From positions 13,778-52,638 of the forward strand of contig JALUKQ010000143.1 of assembly GCA_027056485.1 (NCBI GenBank): 38,861 nucleotides of DNA, in the 5' to 3' direction. Positions 15,020 to 23,612 of this stretch are shown one piece after another. The notes under the pieces were generated by a model. It ran no database searches and was not told the DNA's origin. It saw nothing but the letters and a program-made list of their open reading frames with translations. Within the stretch, counting starts at the first letter, position 1; each line of letters opens with the position of its first letter. The DNA is from Campylobacteraceae bacterium. Lineage in GTDB: Bacteria > Campylobacterota > Campylobacteria > Campylobacterales > Sulfurovaceae. The position numbers and the translations under genes were made by a program.

Positions 15020-16486
15020 CTATTTAGTACCTGAACTTGCAGCAGTTCCTAAAAGGTTTTTTAAATCATTATCAACAAAACTAACACCTAAACCAGCAGA
15101 CATGCTGTTTGCTTTACTATTCAAGATATTGTTTGCACTTACATAGGCATTTATATGTTTAAAAAACTGATAACGCATGGTTGTGGTCAAATTTAAATTA
15201 TTTCCACGTATGTCATTAACAGCATTAAAGTCAAACATGTTTGCACTAACCTTTAAAGTATCATTAAGAGCAAAATAATCTACACCAAAACCACCTTGTC
15301 CCTCTATAAGACCTACCCTAAATAGTAAATCATCAAAACGTTTACCATATTGTGCAGAGAGTAAAAAGTCACCACTCTCATGTTTTTTATTTCCTGCATA
15401 TCCTTGTGCAAATTTTGAATCAGCTTCAAAACTAGGTCCGGATGTTACGCCAAGCATATAGTAACGAGTAGGATCGGGTTTAAGTGTTAAGTTTAGATGT
15501 GACTTTGAGTAACCACCATCATCATAAACTTCATCTGATCTCATCTCTACATGTAGTTCACTTTTAATCATACCATCCAAATATTTATCAACTTTCTGCA
15601 TGGTTTCACTGCTTTCTGAAAAGAAGCCATCAACTGAAGTTAATGCACTAGAAAGTTTATCTTTATTACCATCTATTGTATCATTCAAGTTATCTTCAAG
15701 TTTTACAAACTTATCTATTGCTGTTGGTAACTTTGAATCCAATGTAGAACTTACACCCTCAAGATATTTTGTAATGGCATCTAGCCTTGCCATTATTTGA
15801 GGTAAATCTTTATTTATACCTTTACCAACTTTTGAAAACTCTTGTGAGGTTATACTTATCTCATCACTCATATTTGCAAATTTATTAATAGTATTATTTG
15901 TATTAGTAAGAATCTCATGAATGGTTTGGTTATCTTCTTTTGAAATAGAAGCCAATAGTTCAGAGAACTCTCTTAAATTAGCTAAAGTATCTTGAATATC
16001 ACTCTTTCCACCACTATTAAAAATATCTCTTATATCATGTACTAAAAATTTTATCTCTTGAAATGCTTCATCTGCTGCAGTTGATGCATCAGCGATAGAA
16101 GAGACCTTCTCCTCTTTTGCTAATAGAGCATTTGGCTTTAAAGTTTCTGTAGAGATACCTGGTTTAATATCTAAAAACTTTCCACCTAAAAGAGAGTCTT
16201 GAGAGATGACTATAATAGAGTCTAAAGGAATTTTAACTCCCTCATCAATCATCAGTTTAGTAACTACATCATTATCTAAAAGAGTAACCTTTTCAACATA
16301 ACCAATATCAACACCTTTTAGTTTAACTTTTGCTTTATCTTTCAGACCTGAGCCATCATTAATCTTTGCAGAGATAGAGTAACTCTTTTTAAACAAATTA
16401 TCAAAACTACTCAATTGAGAGAGTAAGCCAAAAAGAAAAAAGAGTGACAATGTAATAAAAAGACCAACTTTCGCTTCTGTTTTCAT
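15020..16486 (-). CDS. MlaD-like MCE protein with a C-terminal beta-rich (barrel-like) domain
   Basis: The start is ATG 16486 (MKTEAKVGLF), five bases after the lptD stop and preceded by AAGG; an earlier ATG at 16540 lies within lptD. The 488-aa product has an N-terminal anchor (residues about 8-27), one MCE domain (about 38-115, SGLKDKAKVKLKGVDIGYV), a long helical middle (about 125-300) and a final 170 residues of alternating beta strands (SHLNLTLKPDP, YYMLGVTSGPSF, DFLLSAQYGKRFDDLLFRVG, TTTMRYQFFKHINAYVS) like an outer-membrane barrel. It would be a single protein reaching from inner to outer membrane. The MCE call is firm; the barrel is inference. Confidence 0.82.
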   Translation of the reverse strand: MKTEAKVGLFITLSLFFLFGLLSQLSSFDNLFKKSYSISAKINDGSGLKDKAKVKLKGVDIGYVEKVTLLDNDVVTKLMIDEGVKIPLDSIIVISQDSLLGGKFLDIKPGISTETLKPNALLAKEEKVSSIADASTAADEAFQEIKFLVHDIRDIFNSGGKSDIQDTLANLREFSELLASISKEDNQTIHEILTNTNNTINKFANMSDEISITSQEFSKVGKGINKDLPQIMARLDAITKYLEGVSSTLDSKLPTAIDKFVKLEDNLNDTIDGNKDKLSSALTSVDGFFSESSETMQKVDKYLDGMIKSELHVEMRSDEVYDDGGYSKSHLNLTLKPDPTRYYMLGVTSGPSFEADSKFAQGYAGNKKHESGDFLLSAQYGKRFDDLLFRVGLIEGQGGFGVDYFALNDTLKVSANMFDFNAVNDIRGNNLNLTTTMRYQFFKHINAYVSANNILNSKANSMSAGLGVSFVDNDLKNLLGTAASSGTK

Positions 16487-16490
16487 AGTT

Positions 16491-18551
16491 TTATTTACCT
16501 TGTGATGAAAATTTTTGTTCAATACTTTGAGATATACCACCTAAAGGATTTAGGTTCAATTCAAAGTAAAGCATGTTATTTCTAAACATGCCATCTAGAT
16601 TAGGAATACGTTCCTGTCCTATACTCAACTTTGCACCCCAACACTTCTGTTTGTGAGCCCAACCTATATACCATTGATGATTAAATGATTTTTCTAAATC
16701 ATAATCATAGTTGAAAAACCATTGATTATGCTTATTATAATTATGAATGAACGATGCATTTATAAAACTTGTTTTCTCTTGTTCAACCTCAAAATCATAA
16801 TTATAAAAATGTGTAAGCATTATATCATAGTTGCTTTGATTATAACCCAAAGAAGTAGTAAGAGAATGAATTTCATCCTTATCTAATGAATAAAATAGAT
16901 TACTATATAGGTTTAAGTTTTCTCCATCATACGAAAATTCACTATTAACATCTCCTCTATTTAACTTCTCTTCAGGAAAATGTATCCACGCCAAACGATG
17001 ATAAAAATTCATATCCAAATCACTATTATAATAATATTGACTCAAACCTAAAGATATACTCTCTTTTTTTGTTTGAGTTACAAATAGTTCTTGTTTTTCA
17101 GAGCGTAAGTCTGCATACTCAACAGGGTTCTCCTTTTCAAAACTTGGTTTTGTATAGATAATCGAAGGATGTATAGTATGTACATTCTCCCCATACTCTT
17201 TTATAAGGTCTGAAGACAACTCCATAGTATGGAAGTTACGATAATAACGATAATTATCACTGTCATAACCAAGATTTGAAAAGTTTACTTGACTCAAATA
17301 TAAATTTTCTGATAGTGAAAAGTTTAAATAATCATCAAAAAATGAGTCATAATAAGTAATAGGTAAATCAAGCTCAGACTGATATGCTCTACTACCTTTA
17401 GTCCTTGTATAGTTATGTAGTTTTGCATCAAAAGTATAAAAAATCTTATCCATAAAAAGCTTATTCATATATTTATGATAATGCAAAGTAGGTAACTCTT
17501 GTAAGGTTTCACTGTTGTCATCTTTACTTGTATCTATATAATATTTCGCATATAGACCCAAATAATTCTCTTCATCATAAACAAAAGCATTCAGACGAGA
17601 CTCAATAAGATTAGAGTTAATTAAAGAGGATGCAGTATCTTTTTGTACATTTAAGTACTCTAAATCATTTAAATAAGTTGCATTAACATAAAATCCACTT
17701 TTATAATCATCCAAATCTAAAAAATTAGTAGAGTTATAAAGAAATTCAAAACCATAATGTTCTCTGTGCAAATTCTGCTTATCTATGTAAGAATCAAAGT
17801 TTTTAAAGTATCCTGTTGTAAACTCTCCAGATGAGTGATTAGAATCTACAAAACGTGTAGTAACATGAGTCCCCATACCCCTACTTGTACGAATTTGAGG
17901 ATTAAACTCTATATCAATATTGTCTGTAGGAGCATAGTAGAAAGGTTGCTCATAAGCAAGCCCCTCAGTATCTGAAAATTTAAAATGGGGGAAAAGAAGT
18001 CCTGTTGTTCGTTTGTCAACTGTAGGAAAAGCCATAAAAGGTAAAGCAAGAATTTTTCTATTAAAAAAAATTAACTCTACATCCTTTAAAGTAATAAAGT
18101 CTTTATCTTTCCTATAGTAAGCCTCCGAAAAACCTATCGTCCAATCAGGATTTGCTTTATTACAAGAAGAGAGTTTACTATTATATATTTTATAATTTTC
18201 ATCTGTTTTTGTTGCTTTTATAGCATCTATCCAAAGGTTCTCTTCTGTCGTTAAAAAAAGCTTTTTAAACTCCACTGCCTTAGTAGAGGTATCAATAACC
18301 AATTCATTTGAAGAAACTCTATTCTCACTCTCACTTAGCATCTCAACATCACCATTGAGCGTTAATGTTGAACTATTTTTATCATAGGTAGCACTATTTG
18401 ACTTTAACATGGCACCATCATAAAGAATCACCACATCACCTATCGCACTAAAATGATCAGCTGTAGCCTTTACATCTTCTGCAAAAACCTCAATAGTCTC
18501 TTTCCCAAACAGAACAGTAGTTAGTAGTAGAGAGAGGAAAAGAGTACGCAT
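16491..18551 (-). CDS. lptD: LPS-assembly outer-membrane protein LptD
   Basis: This 686-aa protein has a signal peptide (MRTLFLSLLLTTVLFG), an OstA/LptA-like N-terminal beta-jellyroll (residues about 20-150: SATYDKNSSTLTLNGDVEM) and a large barrel rich in aromatic beta strands ending WFFNYDYDLEKSF...LYFELNLNPLGG. LptD with LptE inserts lipopolysaccharide into the outer leaflet. It is shorter than the E. coli protein but normal for Campylobacterota. It starts seven bases after the purD stop and is followed by the MCE gene, so outer-membrane LPS and phospholipid functions are co-transcribed. Confidence 0.92.
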   Translation of the reverse strand: MRTLFLSLLLTTVLFGKETIEVFAEDVKATADHFSAIGDVVILYDGAMLKSNSATYDKNSSTLTLNGDVEMLSESENRVSSNELVIDTSTKAVEFKKLFLTTEENLWIDAIKATKTDENYKIYNSKLSSCNKANPDWTIGFSEAYYRKDKDFITLKDVELIFFNRKILALPFMAFPTVDKRTTGLLFPHFKFSDTEGLAYEQPFYYAPTDNIDIEFNPQIRTSRGMGTHVTTRFVDSNHSSGEFTTGYFKNFDSYIDKQNLHREHYGFEFLYNSTNFLDLDDYKSGFYVNATYLNDLEYLNVQKDTASSLINSNLIESRLNAFVYDEENYLGLYAKYYIDTSKDDNSETLQELPTLHYHKYMNKLFMDKIFYTFDAKLHNYTRTKGSRAYQSELDLPITYYDSFFDDYLNFSLSENLYLSQVNFSNLGYDSDNYRYYRNFHTMELSSDLIKEYGENVHTIHPSIIYTKPSFEKENPVEYADLRSEKQELFVTQTKKESISLGLSQYYYNSDLDMNFYHRLAWIHFPEEKLNRGDVNSEFSYDGENLNLYSNLFYSLDKDEIHSLTTSLGYNQSNYDIMLTHFYNYDFEVEQEKTSFINASFIHNYNKHNQWFFNYDYDLEKSFNHQWYIGWAHKQKCWGAKLSIGQERIPNLDGMFRNNMLYFELNLNPLGGISQSIEQKFSSQGK

Positions 18552-18558
18552 TTAGTTC

Positions 18559-19830
18559 CTATAGAGCTTGATAAGCGATATCTGTTCTACAGTGCTTTCC
18601 AGCAAAATGAACTTGACCTACCAACATATAAGCACGTTGCTGTGCTTCTTTAATAGTGTCACCCAAACCTACACAAACCAGTACTCGACCACCTGTTGCA
18701 TAAAGTTCACCATCTTCACCACGGCTAACTCCTGCGTAAGAGATATGTGCATGCTCTTTAAAAATATCATCATGAACAATATCATCTACAATAATCTGAG
18801 CAGGAGCAGAACTCTTATAAGGGTAATCTTTAGATGCCATAACCACACCTACTGCAAACTTGTCATGAAATTCAACTTCTAAATTTTTAAGGTCGTTGGT
18901 TGCACCTTTATAGAACAAATCAAGAGCCGAAGACTTAAGCAAAGGCATTATCTCCTCACACTCAGGGTCACCAAAACGTACATTGTACTCTAAGATAATT
19001 GGCTCATCATTGACAACCATAACACCAATAAACAATACCCCTTTAAACGGCATACCTTCACTCTTCATTCCCTCTAAAGTAGGAACAATAACACGCTCAT
19101 CTAACTTTTTGTAAATCGCATCATTTACCAAAGGTGTCGGAGCGTAAGCACCCATTCCACCTGTGTTTGGTCCTTGGTCGTCATTGTACAGTCTTTTATG
19201 GTCTTGTGCAGCAGGTAACACCACATAATCTTCACCATCACAAATAGCAAAAACAGAAAGCTCATAACCATCTAAGAACTCTTCTACCACTATAGAAGTT
19301 CCTGCATCACCAAATGAATTTCCTGAAAGCATCTCACCTGCAGCCTTTTTTGCTTCATTATGATTTTGGGCAATAATCACCCCTTTACCACCACAGAGAC
19401 CATCTGCCTTAACCACGATAGGTGCTTCAAGAGTCATAATAAACTTATACGCATCTTCTAAAGAGTCTGTCTCTATATATTTTGCTGTTGGAACATTGTG
19501 ACGAGCTAAAAAATTTTTCATAAAAATTTTAGAACCTTCAAGCTGTGCAGCCTGAGCAGATGGTCCAAATATTTTTAAACCACGCTCTTCAAACAGGTCA
19601 ACAATCCCAGCAACCAAAGGGGCTTCTGGTCCTACTATTGTAAGTTCTACATCATTGGCTTCACAAAAATCAGCCAATTCATTAAAGTCAGAAATCTCTA
19701 AATTTGTACCCAATTCATCTGTAGCACCATTTCCTGGAGCAAAATATAACTTCTCTACTTTTTCATCTTTAGCAAGAGCCATCCCTATAGAATACTCACG
19801 CCCACCAGCACCGATTATTAATACATTCAC
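18559..19830 (-). CDS. purD: phosphoribosylamine-glycine ligase (GAR synthetase)
   Basis: This enzyme joins glycine to 5-phosphoribosylamine in purine synthesis. The start is GTG 19830 (protein MNVLIIGAGGREYSIG), nine bases after GGAG; the longer frame from ATG 19863 would add eleven unconserved residues. The 423-aa product is standard for PurD: N-domain GPEAPLVAGIVD, ATP-grasp VVKADGLCGGKGV, the signature GPNTGGMGAYAP and LEYNVRFGDPE, and a C-domain with GRVLVCVGLG. A 6S-like RNA lies immediately upstream on the same strand. Confidence 0.95.
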   Translation of the reverse strand: MNVLIIGAGGREYSIGMALAKDEKVEKLYFAPGNGATDELGTNLEISDFNELADFCEANDVELTIVGPEAPLVAGIVDLFEERGLKIFGPSAQAAQLEGSKIFMKNFLARHNVPTAKYIETDSLEDAYKFIMTLEAPIVVKADGLCGGKGVIIAQNHNEAKKAAGEMLSGNSFGDAGTSIVVEEFLDGYELSVFAICDGEDYVVLPAAQDHKRLYNDDQGPNTGGMGAYAPTPLVNDAIYKKLDERVIVPTLEGMKSEGMPFKGVLFIGVMVVNDEPIILEYNVRFGDPECEEIMPLLKSSALDLFYKGATNDLKNLEVEFHDKFAVGVVMASKDYPYKSSAPAQIIVDDIVHDDIFKEHAHISYAGVSRGEDGELYATGGRVLVCVGLGDTIKEAQQRAYMLVGQVHFAGKHCRTDIAYQAL

Positions 19831-19999
19831 TACAACACACTCCATTTTTATAATTGACGACATTATACACTATTAACCATAAGGGATAAAATAAAGTAAG
19901 TCTTTTATAAAAAAGATGTATTTTATATAGAGTAATTAAATTTTAAATTGATAGTTACAATTGATAAAATAAAAAGGAGCTAGTGACGTGAGCTGTCTG

Positions 20000-20210
20000 C
20001 TGAAGACAATATTTATATAAGCCCCCGAACAGCCGTTCTGCATAAAATCGGCCCTAAAAAGCCAACGGTGCAGGAGAGAGAAAACCCTTAGGGGACAACT
20101 TCTCGTCTAGCTATGCTAGACTCAAACGAAGTCACCCTCACACAGATTTACTACATGTCCCACAAAAGATAATGTTGGACCACATATAACAGTAGTCGAA
20201 CTATTCAGGT
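20000..20210 (-). ncRNA. ssrS: 6S-like RNA upstream of purD (purD-motif RNA)
   Basis: A non-coding, highly structured stretch transcribed towards purD from a perfect TATAAT (20218-20223), with the predicted 5' end near 20210. CUGAA at the 5' end (20208-20204) pairs with UUCAG at the 3' side (20004-20000), and UUAUAUG with UAUAUAA further in. A long terminal hairpin contains GUCUAGC-AUA-GCUAGAC nested in GGGUGACUUC/GAAGUUGUCC, and the 3' side carries a second hairpin (CUGCA...UGCAG enclosing GUUGGC/GCCGAU). A long rod with an internal bubble plus this location fits the epsilonproteobacterial 6S RNA, described first as a purD-associated motif. 6S RNA binds sigma70 RNA polymerase. Ends are approximate. 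Confidence 0.68.
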
Positions 20211-20217
20211 TAAGTGG

Positions 20218-20223
20218 ATTATA
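20218..20223 (-). promoter_or_regulatory. -10 box of the 6S-like RNA
   Basis: Minus-strand TATAAT in TTTGGTATAATCCACTT, with phased T-rich segments upstream. The predicted start matches the beginning of the closing stem. Confidence 0.65.
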
Positions 20224-20254
20224 CCAAATTTCAAACTAAAAATAACTAAATAGC

Positions 20255-20890
20255 TCACTTTTTCTCTATTTCTATCGCTTTTCTTATACATGAATTAATC
20301 AAAGGCTCATCTGCAACAACAAATTTACAATAATTTGGAAGATGCTCTTTTGTAGCATTTCCAATTAATACAGCCGTATAGGAGCTGTCCCACTCAAAGT
20401 TCTTAAAAAAACAGTTAATAGTAGAAGGAGAAGTAAAAATAATAATAGCATTTTCTTTAGGCTTATGCTTTTTAGTATACTTCATACAAGAAGTTTCATA
20501 AATAATCTGTTCTTCTAACGCTATAGCATTTTTTTCCAAATAAGCTTTACTATCAAAAGATACCTCTTTAGGTCGAAGATAGAGCAGTTTTTTATCTGAA
20601 AAACTTTTTTTTATATCTTTTGCTAAAGCTTCACCATAAAACTCTTTTGGATGGTAAATCACCTCTCCACCTAGCTCTTCTATTTTTTTCTTAGTCGCAC
20701 CACCTATTGCAACACAAGGATACTCTTTCCATTTTTCATCAATAGCATCAGCAGAGACAACAGCTTGTTTTGAGGTAAACATAAGTGTATCACAAGAAAA
20801 GAAATCTATCTTATCTGCTACCAATGAAAACTCTATCATAGGCAGTGAAACTGTCCCCTCTTTTATAAGAGGCGAAAGAAGATAAATCAT
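20255..20890 (-). CDS. hemD: uroporphyrinogen-III synthase
   Basis: This 211-aa enzyme closes hydroxymethylbilane to uroporphyrinogen III in haem synthesis. Recognisable family features of this poorly conserved fold are FTSKQAVVSADAI (residues about 38-50), CVAIGGATKKKIEELGGEV, LYLRPKEVSFD, and the second-domain IIFTSPSTINCFF with TAVLIGNATKEHL. The ATG overlaps the stop of the cation-efflux gene (ATGA), so the two are co-translated. The rest of the haem pathway is not in the window. Confidence 0.87.
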   Translation of the reverse strand: MIYLLSPLIKEGTVSLPMIEFSLVADKIDFFSCDTLMFTSKQAVVSADAIDEKWKEYPCVAIGGATKKKIEELGGEVIYHPKEFYGEALAKDIKKSFSDKKLLYLRPKEVSFDSKAYLEKNAIALEEQIIYETSCMKYTKKHKPKENAIIIFTSPSTINCFFKNFEWDSSYTAVLIGNATKEHLPNYCKFVVADEPLINSCIRKAIEIEKK

Positions 20891-21804
20891 TTGCTTACTT
20901 GCCCCAATACTTTACCCTCAGCGATAGCATTGTTTATATCTTCATCATCATAAGGGTCATAGTGAGGGGTAATAATCCAACGCTTTTTATCATCAAGCAA
21001 CATTATCTTATCTTCTATTTGGTCAGAGATTCTATGTGCTTCTATAAGGTACAAGTTTGGTTGCAAAACCAAATGAAACTCTACATAGTTACTGGTTCCA
21101 TCTGTTCTAGTTTTTAACCAGTGAAAGCCATTGACTTCTGGGTGTTCTCCTATGATTTCTCGTATCTTTTCTACTGTCTCTTTTTCTAAAGCTCTATCAA
21201 GTAGTATGGCAATTCCCTCATTAATAATTTCATAAGCAGAGTAGATAATGTAAACCCCTATTCCAAACCCAAAGAGTGCATCGACCCACTCTAAACCTGT
21301 AAAGTAGACAACTCCCAAAGAGAATAAAATTACTCCATTACTCCAAAGGTCTGTTTGATAATGCAGGGCATCCGATTTTATAACCAAGTTATCTGTCTCT
21401 TTTGCAACCTTTAAAAGATACTGAACCAAGAAAAATGTAACCACTATAGAGATAACCATAACAACAATAGCAGAAGTAAGTAGCTCTGTTTTAGAGCCAT
21501 GTATCGCTTTTTGAATCGCTTCATATATAATGTAAATTCCAGAAACAGTAATAACCGTTCCCTCTATCACAGCAGCGATGGCTTGGACTTTCCCTTTCCC
21601 ATACTGAAACTCATCACTGGCTTTCTCTTCAGACTTACGAATGGCAAAGAAATTAAAGATAGAGATGAGTGTGTCAAGCAATGAGTCTATAGCCGAAGCC
21701 AAAACAGCCACCGACCCTGAAGCCACCCCTATAAAAAACTTTATAAGTGTTAATATAGTTGCTATAACTGTTGCTACAACTGTTGCTCTTTTTTCTTGTG
21801 ACAT
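20887..21804 (-). CDS. cation diffusion facilitator (FieF/YiiP-like metal efflux)
   Basis: A 305-aa inner-membrane antiporter with about six helices and a C-terminal cytoplasmic metallochaperone-like domain. Metal-site residues are visible as DSLLD in helix 2 (ASAIDSLLDTLIS) and HYQTD in helix 5 (SDALHYQTDLWSNG), the D-x3-D plus H-x3-D pattern of E. coli FieF, which exports Zn, Fe or Cd. The C-terminal domain contains VNGFHWLKTRTDGTSNYVEFHLVL and an EAHRISDQIE helix. GAGAG precedes the ATG. It overlaps hemD by four bases, so metal efflux and tetrapyrrole synthesis are coupled. Confidence 0.9.
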   Translation of the reverse strand: MSQEKRATVVATVIATILTLIKFFIGVASGSVAVLASAIDSLLDTLISIFNFFAIRKSEEKASDEFQYGKGKVQAIAAVIEGTVITVSGIYIIYEAIQKAIHGSKTELLTSAIVVMVISIVVTFFLVQYLLKVAKETDNLVIKSDALHYQTDLWSNGVILFSLGVVYFTGLEWVDALFGFGIGVYIIYSAYEIINEGIAILLDRALEKETVEKIREIIGEHPEVNGFHWLKTRTDGTSNYVEFHLVLQPNLYLIEAHRISDQIEDKIMLLDDKKRWIITPHYDPYDDEDINNAIAEGKVLGQVSK

Positions 21805-21826
21805 TTTTCTCTCTTTTTATGCAAAT

Positions 21827-22154
21827 ATGATTAATGGTGCGTTAATCCCACAGGGATACATTTCAATAAAAACAGCACCCTGCGATTTTATTTTTTGAAG
21901 TGTACCATTTTAAACTTATTCCAACTATCCTATCTGAACCATCTGCACTTTTTTTGGATACTCAAGAAAACAGATTAAATCTGCTCTACTGTTTTCAAAA
22001 TTCAAAAAAGTGTCTAAAACTTATTGTAGATACAGAAAGTTATGTTCATATAGGAGAGAAACTAAGCACAATCAAAACAGCAGGATATATCTATCTTTAC
22101 GATATGAAAAATAGTAAATATAAACTAATATATGGAGAGTGGGAGTTTAAATAA
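21827..22154 (+). pseudogene. frameshifted hypothetical ORF remnant
   Basis: ATG 21827 opens a run (MINGALIPQGYISIKTAPC, then DFIF) that ends at TGA 21896-21898. The next frame is open from GTG 21900 to 22154 (84 aa, including LLYCFQNSKKCLKLIVDTE and KLIYGEWEFK). Removing one base from the T6 run at 21891-21896 joins the two into one protein of about 108 aa with even composition. The start lies only 22 bases from the divergent cation-efflux start, leaving little room for a promoter, so this is probably the tail of a once larger gene. It could be a small nuclease- or toxin-like domain, but I do not recognise the family reliably. Confidence 0.45.
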
Positions 22155-22156
22155 AT

Positions 22157-22237
22157 GCAAGGAGAGACCGTCACCCTCTCATAGAGTCTGCAAAGCACAC
22201 TCTGGTGGCACAACGGGTTATTTTCACCCCTCTTGCT
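22157..22237 (-). ncRNA. candidate small structured RNA (about 81 nt) with its own promoter
   Basis: A perfect minus-strand TATAAT (22244-22249) predicts a start at 22237, one base before a closing stem in which GCAAGAGGGG pairs with CUCUCCUUGC at the far end (one mismatch, two G-U pairs). Inside is a terminal hairpin AGAGUGUGC-UUU-GCAGACUCU (22203-22183). The stem is followed by AUUUAUUU. No ORF fits the segment. It lacks the GGAA-loop signature of SRP RNA and any riboswitch core I know, and the next minus-strand gene is over 350 bases away, so an independent RNA is the best reading. Confidence 0.55.
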
Positions 22238-22243
22238 AAATTC

Positions 22244-22249
22244 ATTATA
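22244..22249 (-). promoter_or_regulatory. -10 box of the candidate small RNA
   Basis: TATAAT on the minus strand, within the symmetric ATTATAAT. Spacing to the base of the RNA's closing stem is ideal for sigma70. Confidence 0.5.
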
Positions 22250-22308
22250 ATCTAAATTTTGTTAAATAGAGCTAAAAAATAATTTTGATAAAAAACCTTC
22301 ATCAATCT

Positions 22309-23295
22309 CTACTTCCTAAAATGCACCATCTTAAACTTATCGCCCATAATAGTAGGAGCAATAAGTGTCTTAATCTTATCTGCCTCTCTTAAGTAGTTAG
22401 ATTGTGTCGTCTGTTTTGCAAACTGTTCTAAGATGTCAATAAGCCCAAAACGTACCAATGCCCTAGCCTGTGTTTCATACTTATCAAGGGTAAACCCTGC
22501 CTCTTCAAAAGCCTCTATGACGTGTCCAAAGTTTACATCGTAAGTGATGTCTGCTGTTTGAAAAGCATCGGCTAAGACCAACTCTTCATCAAAAAGAGGA
22601 AAGGTTTTATGCTTTTCATAAACACGAATCGAAAAATCATTACGTACAAACTTCTCACCATAGTCAAAGCTTACAAAGTCACAATGTTTAATGCCTTTTG
22701 CCATGTGGTTAGCAAAATCTTCATAGCCTACAGCCACCTCACCTTTTACTTGTCGATGTTTTGAAGCAAACTCTAGTAGTTCTTCGTCTGCTTCTTTCCA
22801 CTCCACTACATTGTCCGATACAAAAGCTTGTTCACCATCTTTTATAAGCTCACAAGGAAAAGCATCAAATATCTCATTGGCAACCACAAAAGCATACGCT
22901 ACTTCTACCTCATCTATATCATTAAAATGGGTAATCTGAATATCTGAACCAAAACGCTCTTCTATGTATTTTAGTTGCTCTTGTTGCACCTTTGGCTGAC
23001 GCTCTACAATTCCAAATTTTAAAGTCTGAACCAAAGTTGGGTCAAGGGTATAGAGCCACTGTATCATGTCGCAAAGCAAGTACCCTTTATGGGCCCCTAC
23101 TTCTATGAGCCAACCATCTTTTTTAAAAGCTTCTTCTTTTATAAGCTTATAAAAATGGTTTGCAATACTTGCCCCAAAAAATGAGCTTGTGCTTACAGCC
23201 GTATAAAAATCTCCCTCTTTTCCTATGGCTTTAAAGGTTTTGTAGTAACCATTTTCTCCGTAGAGCCATTCGTTCATATATGTACTAAATTTCAA
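22309..23295 (-). CDS. SAM-dependent methyltransferase, MidA/NDUFAF7 family
   Basis: This 328-aa protein has the COG1565 layout: N-terminal MKFSTYMNEWLYGENGYY and GDFYTAVSTSSFFGASIANHF, the SAM loop WLIEVGAHKGYLLCDM (residues about 62-77), the family motif FVVANEIFDAFPCELI, and HCDFVSFDYGEKF. The eukaryotic relative methylates an arginine of respiratory complex I, so a role in complex I assembly is possible but not shown here. The gene starts 11 bases after ccdB, so it may be expressed partly from the toxin-antitoxin promoter. Confidence 0.87.
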   Translation of the reverse strand: MKFSTYMNEWLYGENGYYKTFKAIGKEGDFYTAVSTSSFFGASIANHFYKLIKEEAFKKDGWLIEVGAHKGYLLCDMIQWLYTLDPTLVQTLKFGIVERQPKVQQEQLKYIEERFGSDIQITHFNDIDEVEVAYAFVVANEIFDAFPCELIKDGEQAFVSDNVVEWKEADEELLEFASKHRQVKGEVAVGYEDFANHMAKGIKHCDFVSFDYGEKFVRNDFSIRVYEKHKTFPLFDEELVLADAFQTADITYDVNFGHVIEAFEEAGFTLDKYETQARALVRFGLIDILEQFAKQTTQSNYLREADKIKTLIAPTIMGDKFKMVHFRK

Positions 23296-23306
23296 TATTT
23301 TCCTTT

Positions 23307-23612
23307 TTAAAATCCATTTACCAAAAAATCCAAAGCGTCAATAATTTCATTTCGCTTACTCTCTAAACTCAATACTTTTTTTCCACAAGCATTTAGAGAA
23401 ATACCTGCCATATCTGCTGTTGACATTACAACCTTTTGCCCATCTATCTCAAAAGTTGGATTCAAGTGTTTAATAGGTGTAATCCCCAAGCCAAGAGGGA
23501 TAACTACTCTTGTTTTTAAAGAGCCAAGTAAATCATTTTGAACATCTAACAAGTAAGGGAAAAAGCTATTTGTATCTCTATTTATATTTTCATAAACATC
23601 AAATTGTGCCAT
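23307..23612 (-). CDS. ccdB: CcdB-family toxin (DNA gyrase poison)
   Basis: This 101-aa toxin aligns with F-plasmid CcdB: FDVYEN at the start, FFPYLLDVQNDLL, TRVVIPL, VVMSTADMAGI and a C-terminal helix EIIDALDFLVNGF. The last residues of F-plasmid CcdB (WGI) contact gyrase; here the end is NGF, so gyrase poisoning is uncertain. Its ATG overlaps the antitoxin stop by one base. Confidence 0.9.
   Translation of the reverse strand: MAQFDVYENINRDTNSFFPYLLDVQNDLLGSLKTRVVIPLGLGITPIKHLNPTFEIDGQKVVMSTADMAGISLNACGKKVLSLESKRNEIIDALDFLVNGF

Noticed and set aside
20000-20210. tmRNA or RNase P RNA
   Set aside because: No tRNA-like ends with CCA, no tag-peptide frame, and no GAGGAAAGUCCG or ACAGAA cores.
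21641-21826. Upstream extension of the 21827 frame as a longer plus-strand protein
   Set aside because: This part is antisense to the well-supported cation-efflux gene and reads as a shadow.
21885-21916. Minus-strand KFKMVHFKK resembling the C-terminus of the midA-like protein (KFKMVHFRK), as if a duplicated gene end
   Set aside because: An in-frame TAG lies four codons before it and no similarity extends further; the opposite strand has a better coding signal. Probably chance.
22157-22237. 4.5S (SRP) RNA
   Set aside because: Length fits, but the conserved GGAAGGAAGCAG-type loop and asymmetric internal loop are absent.
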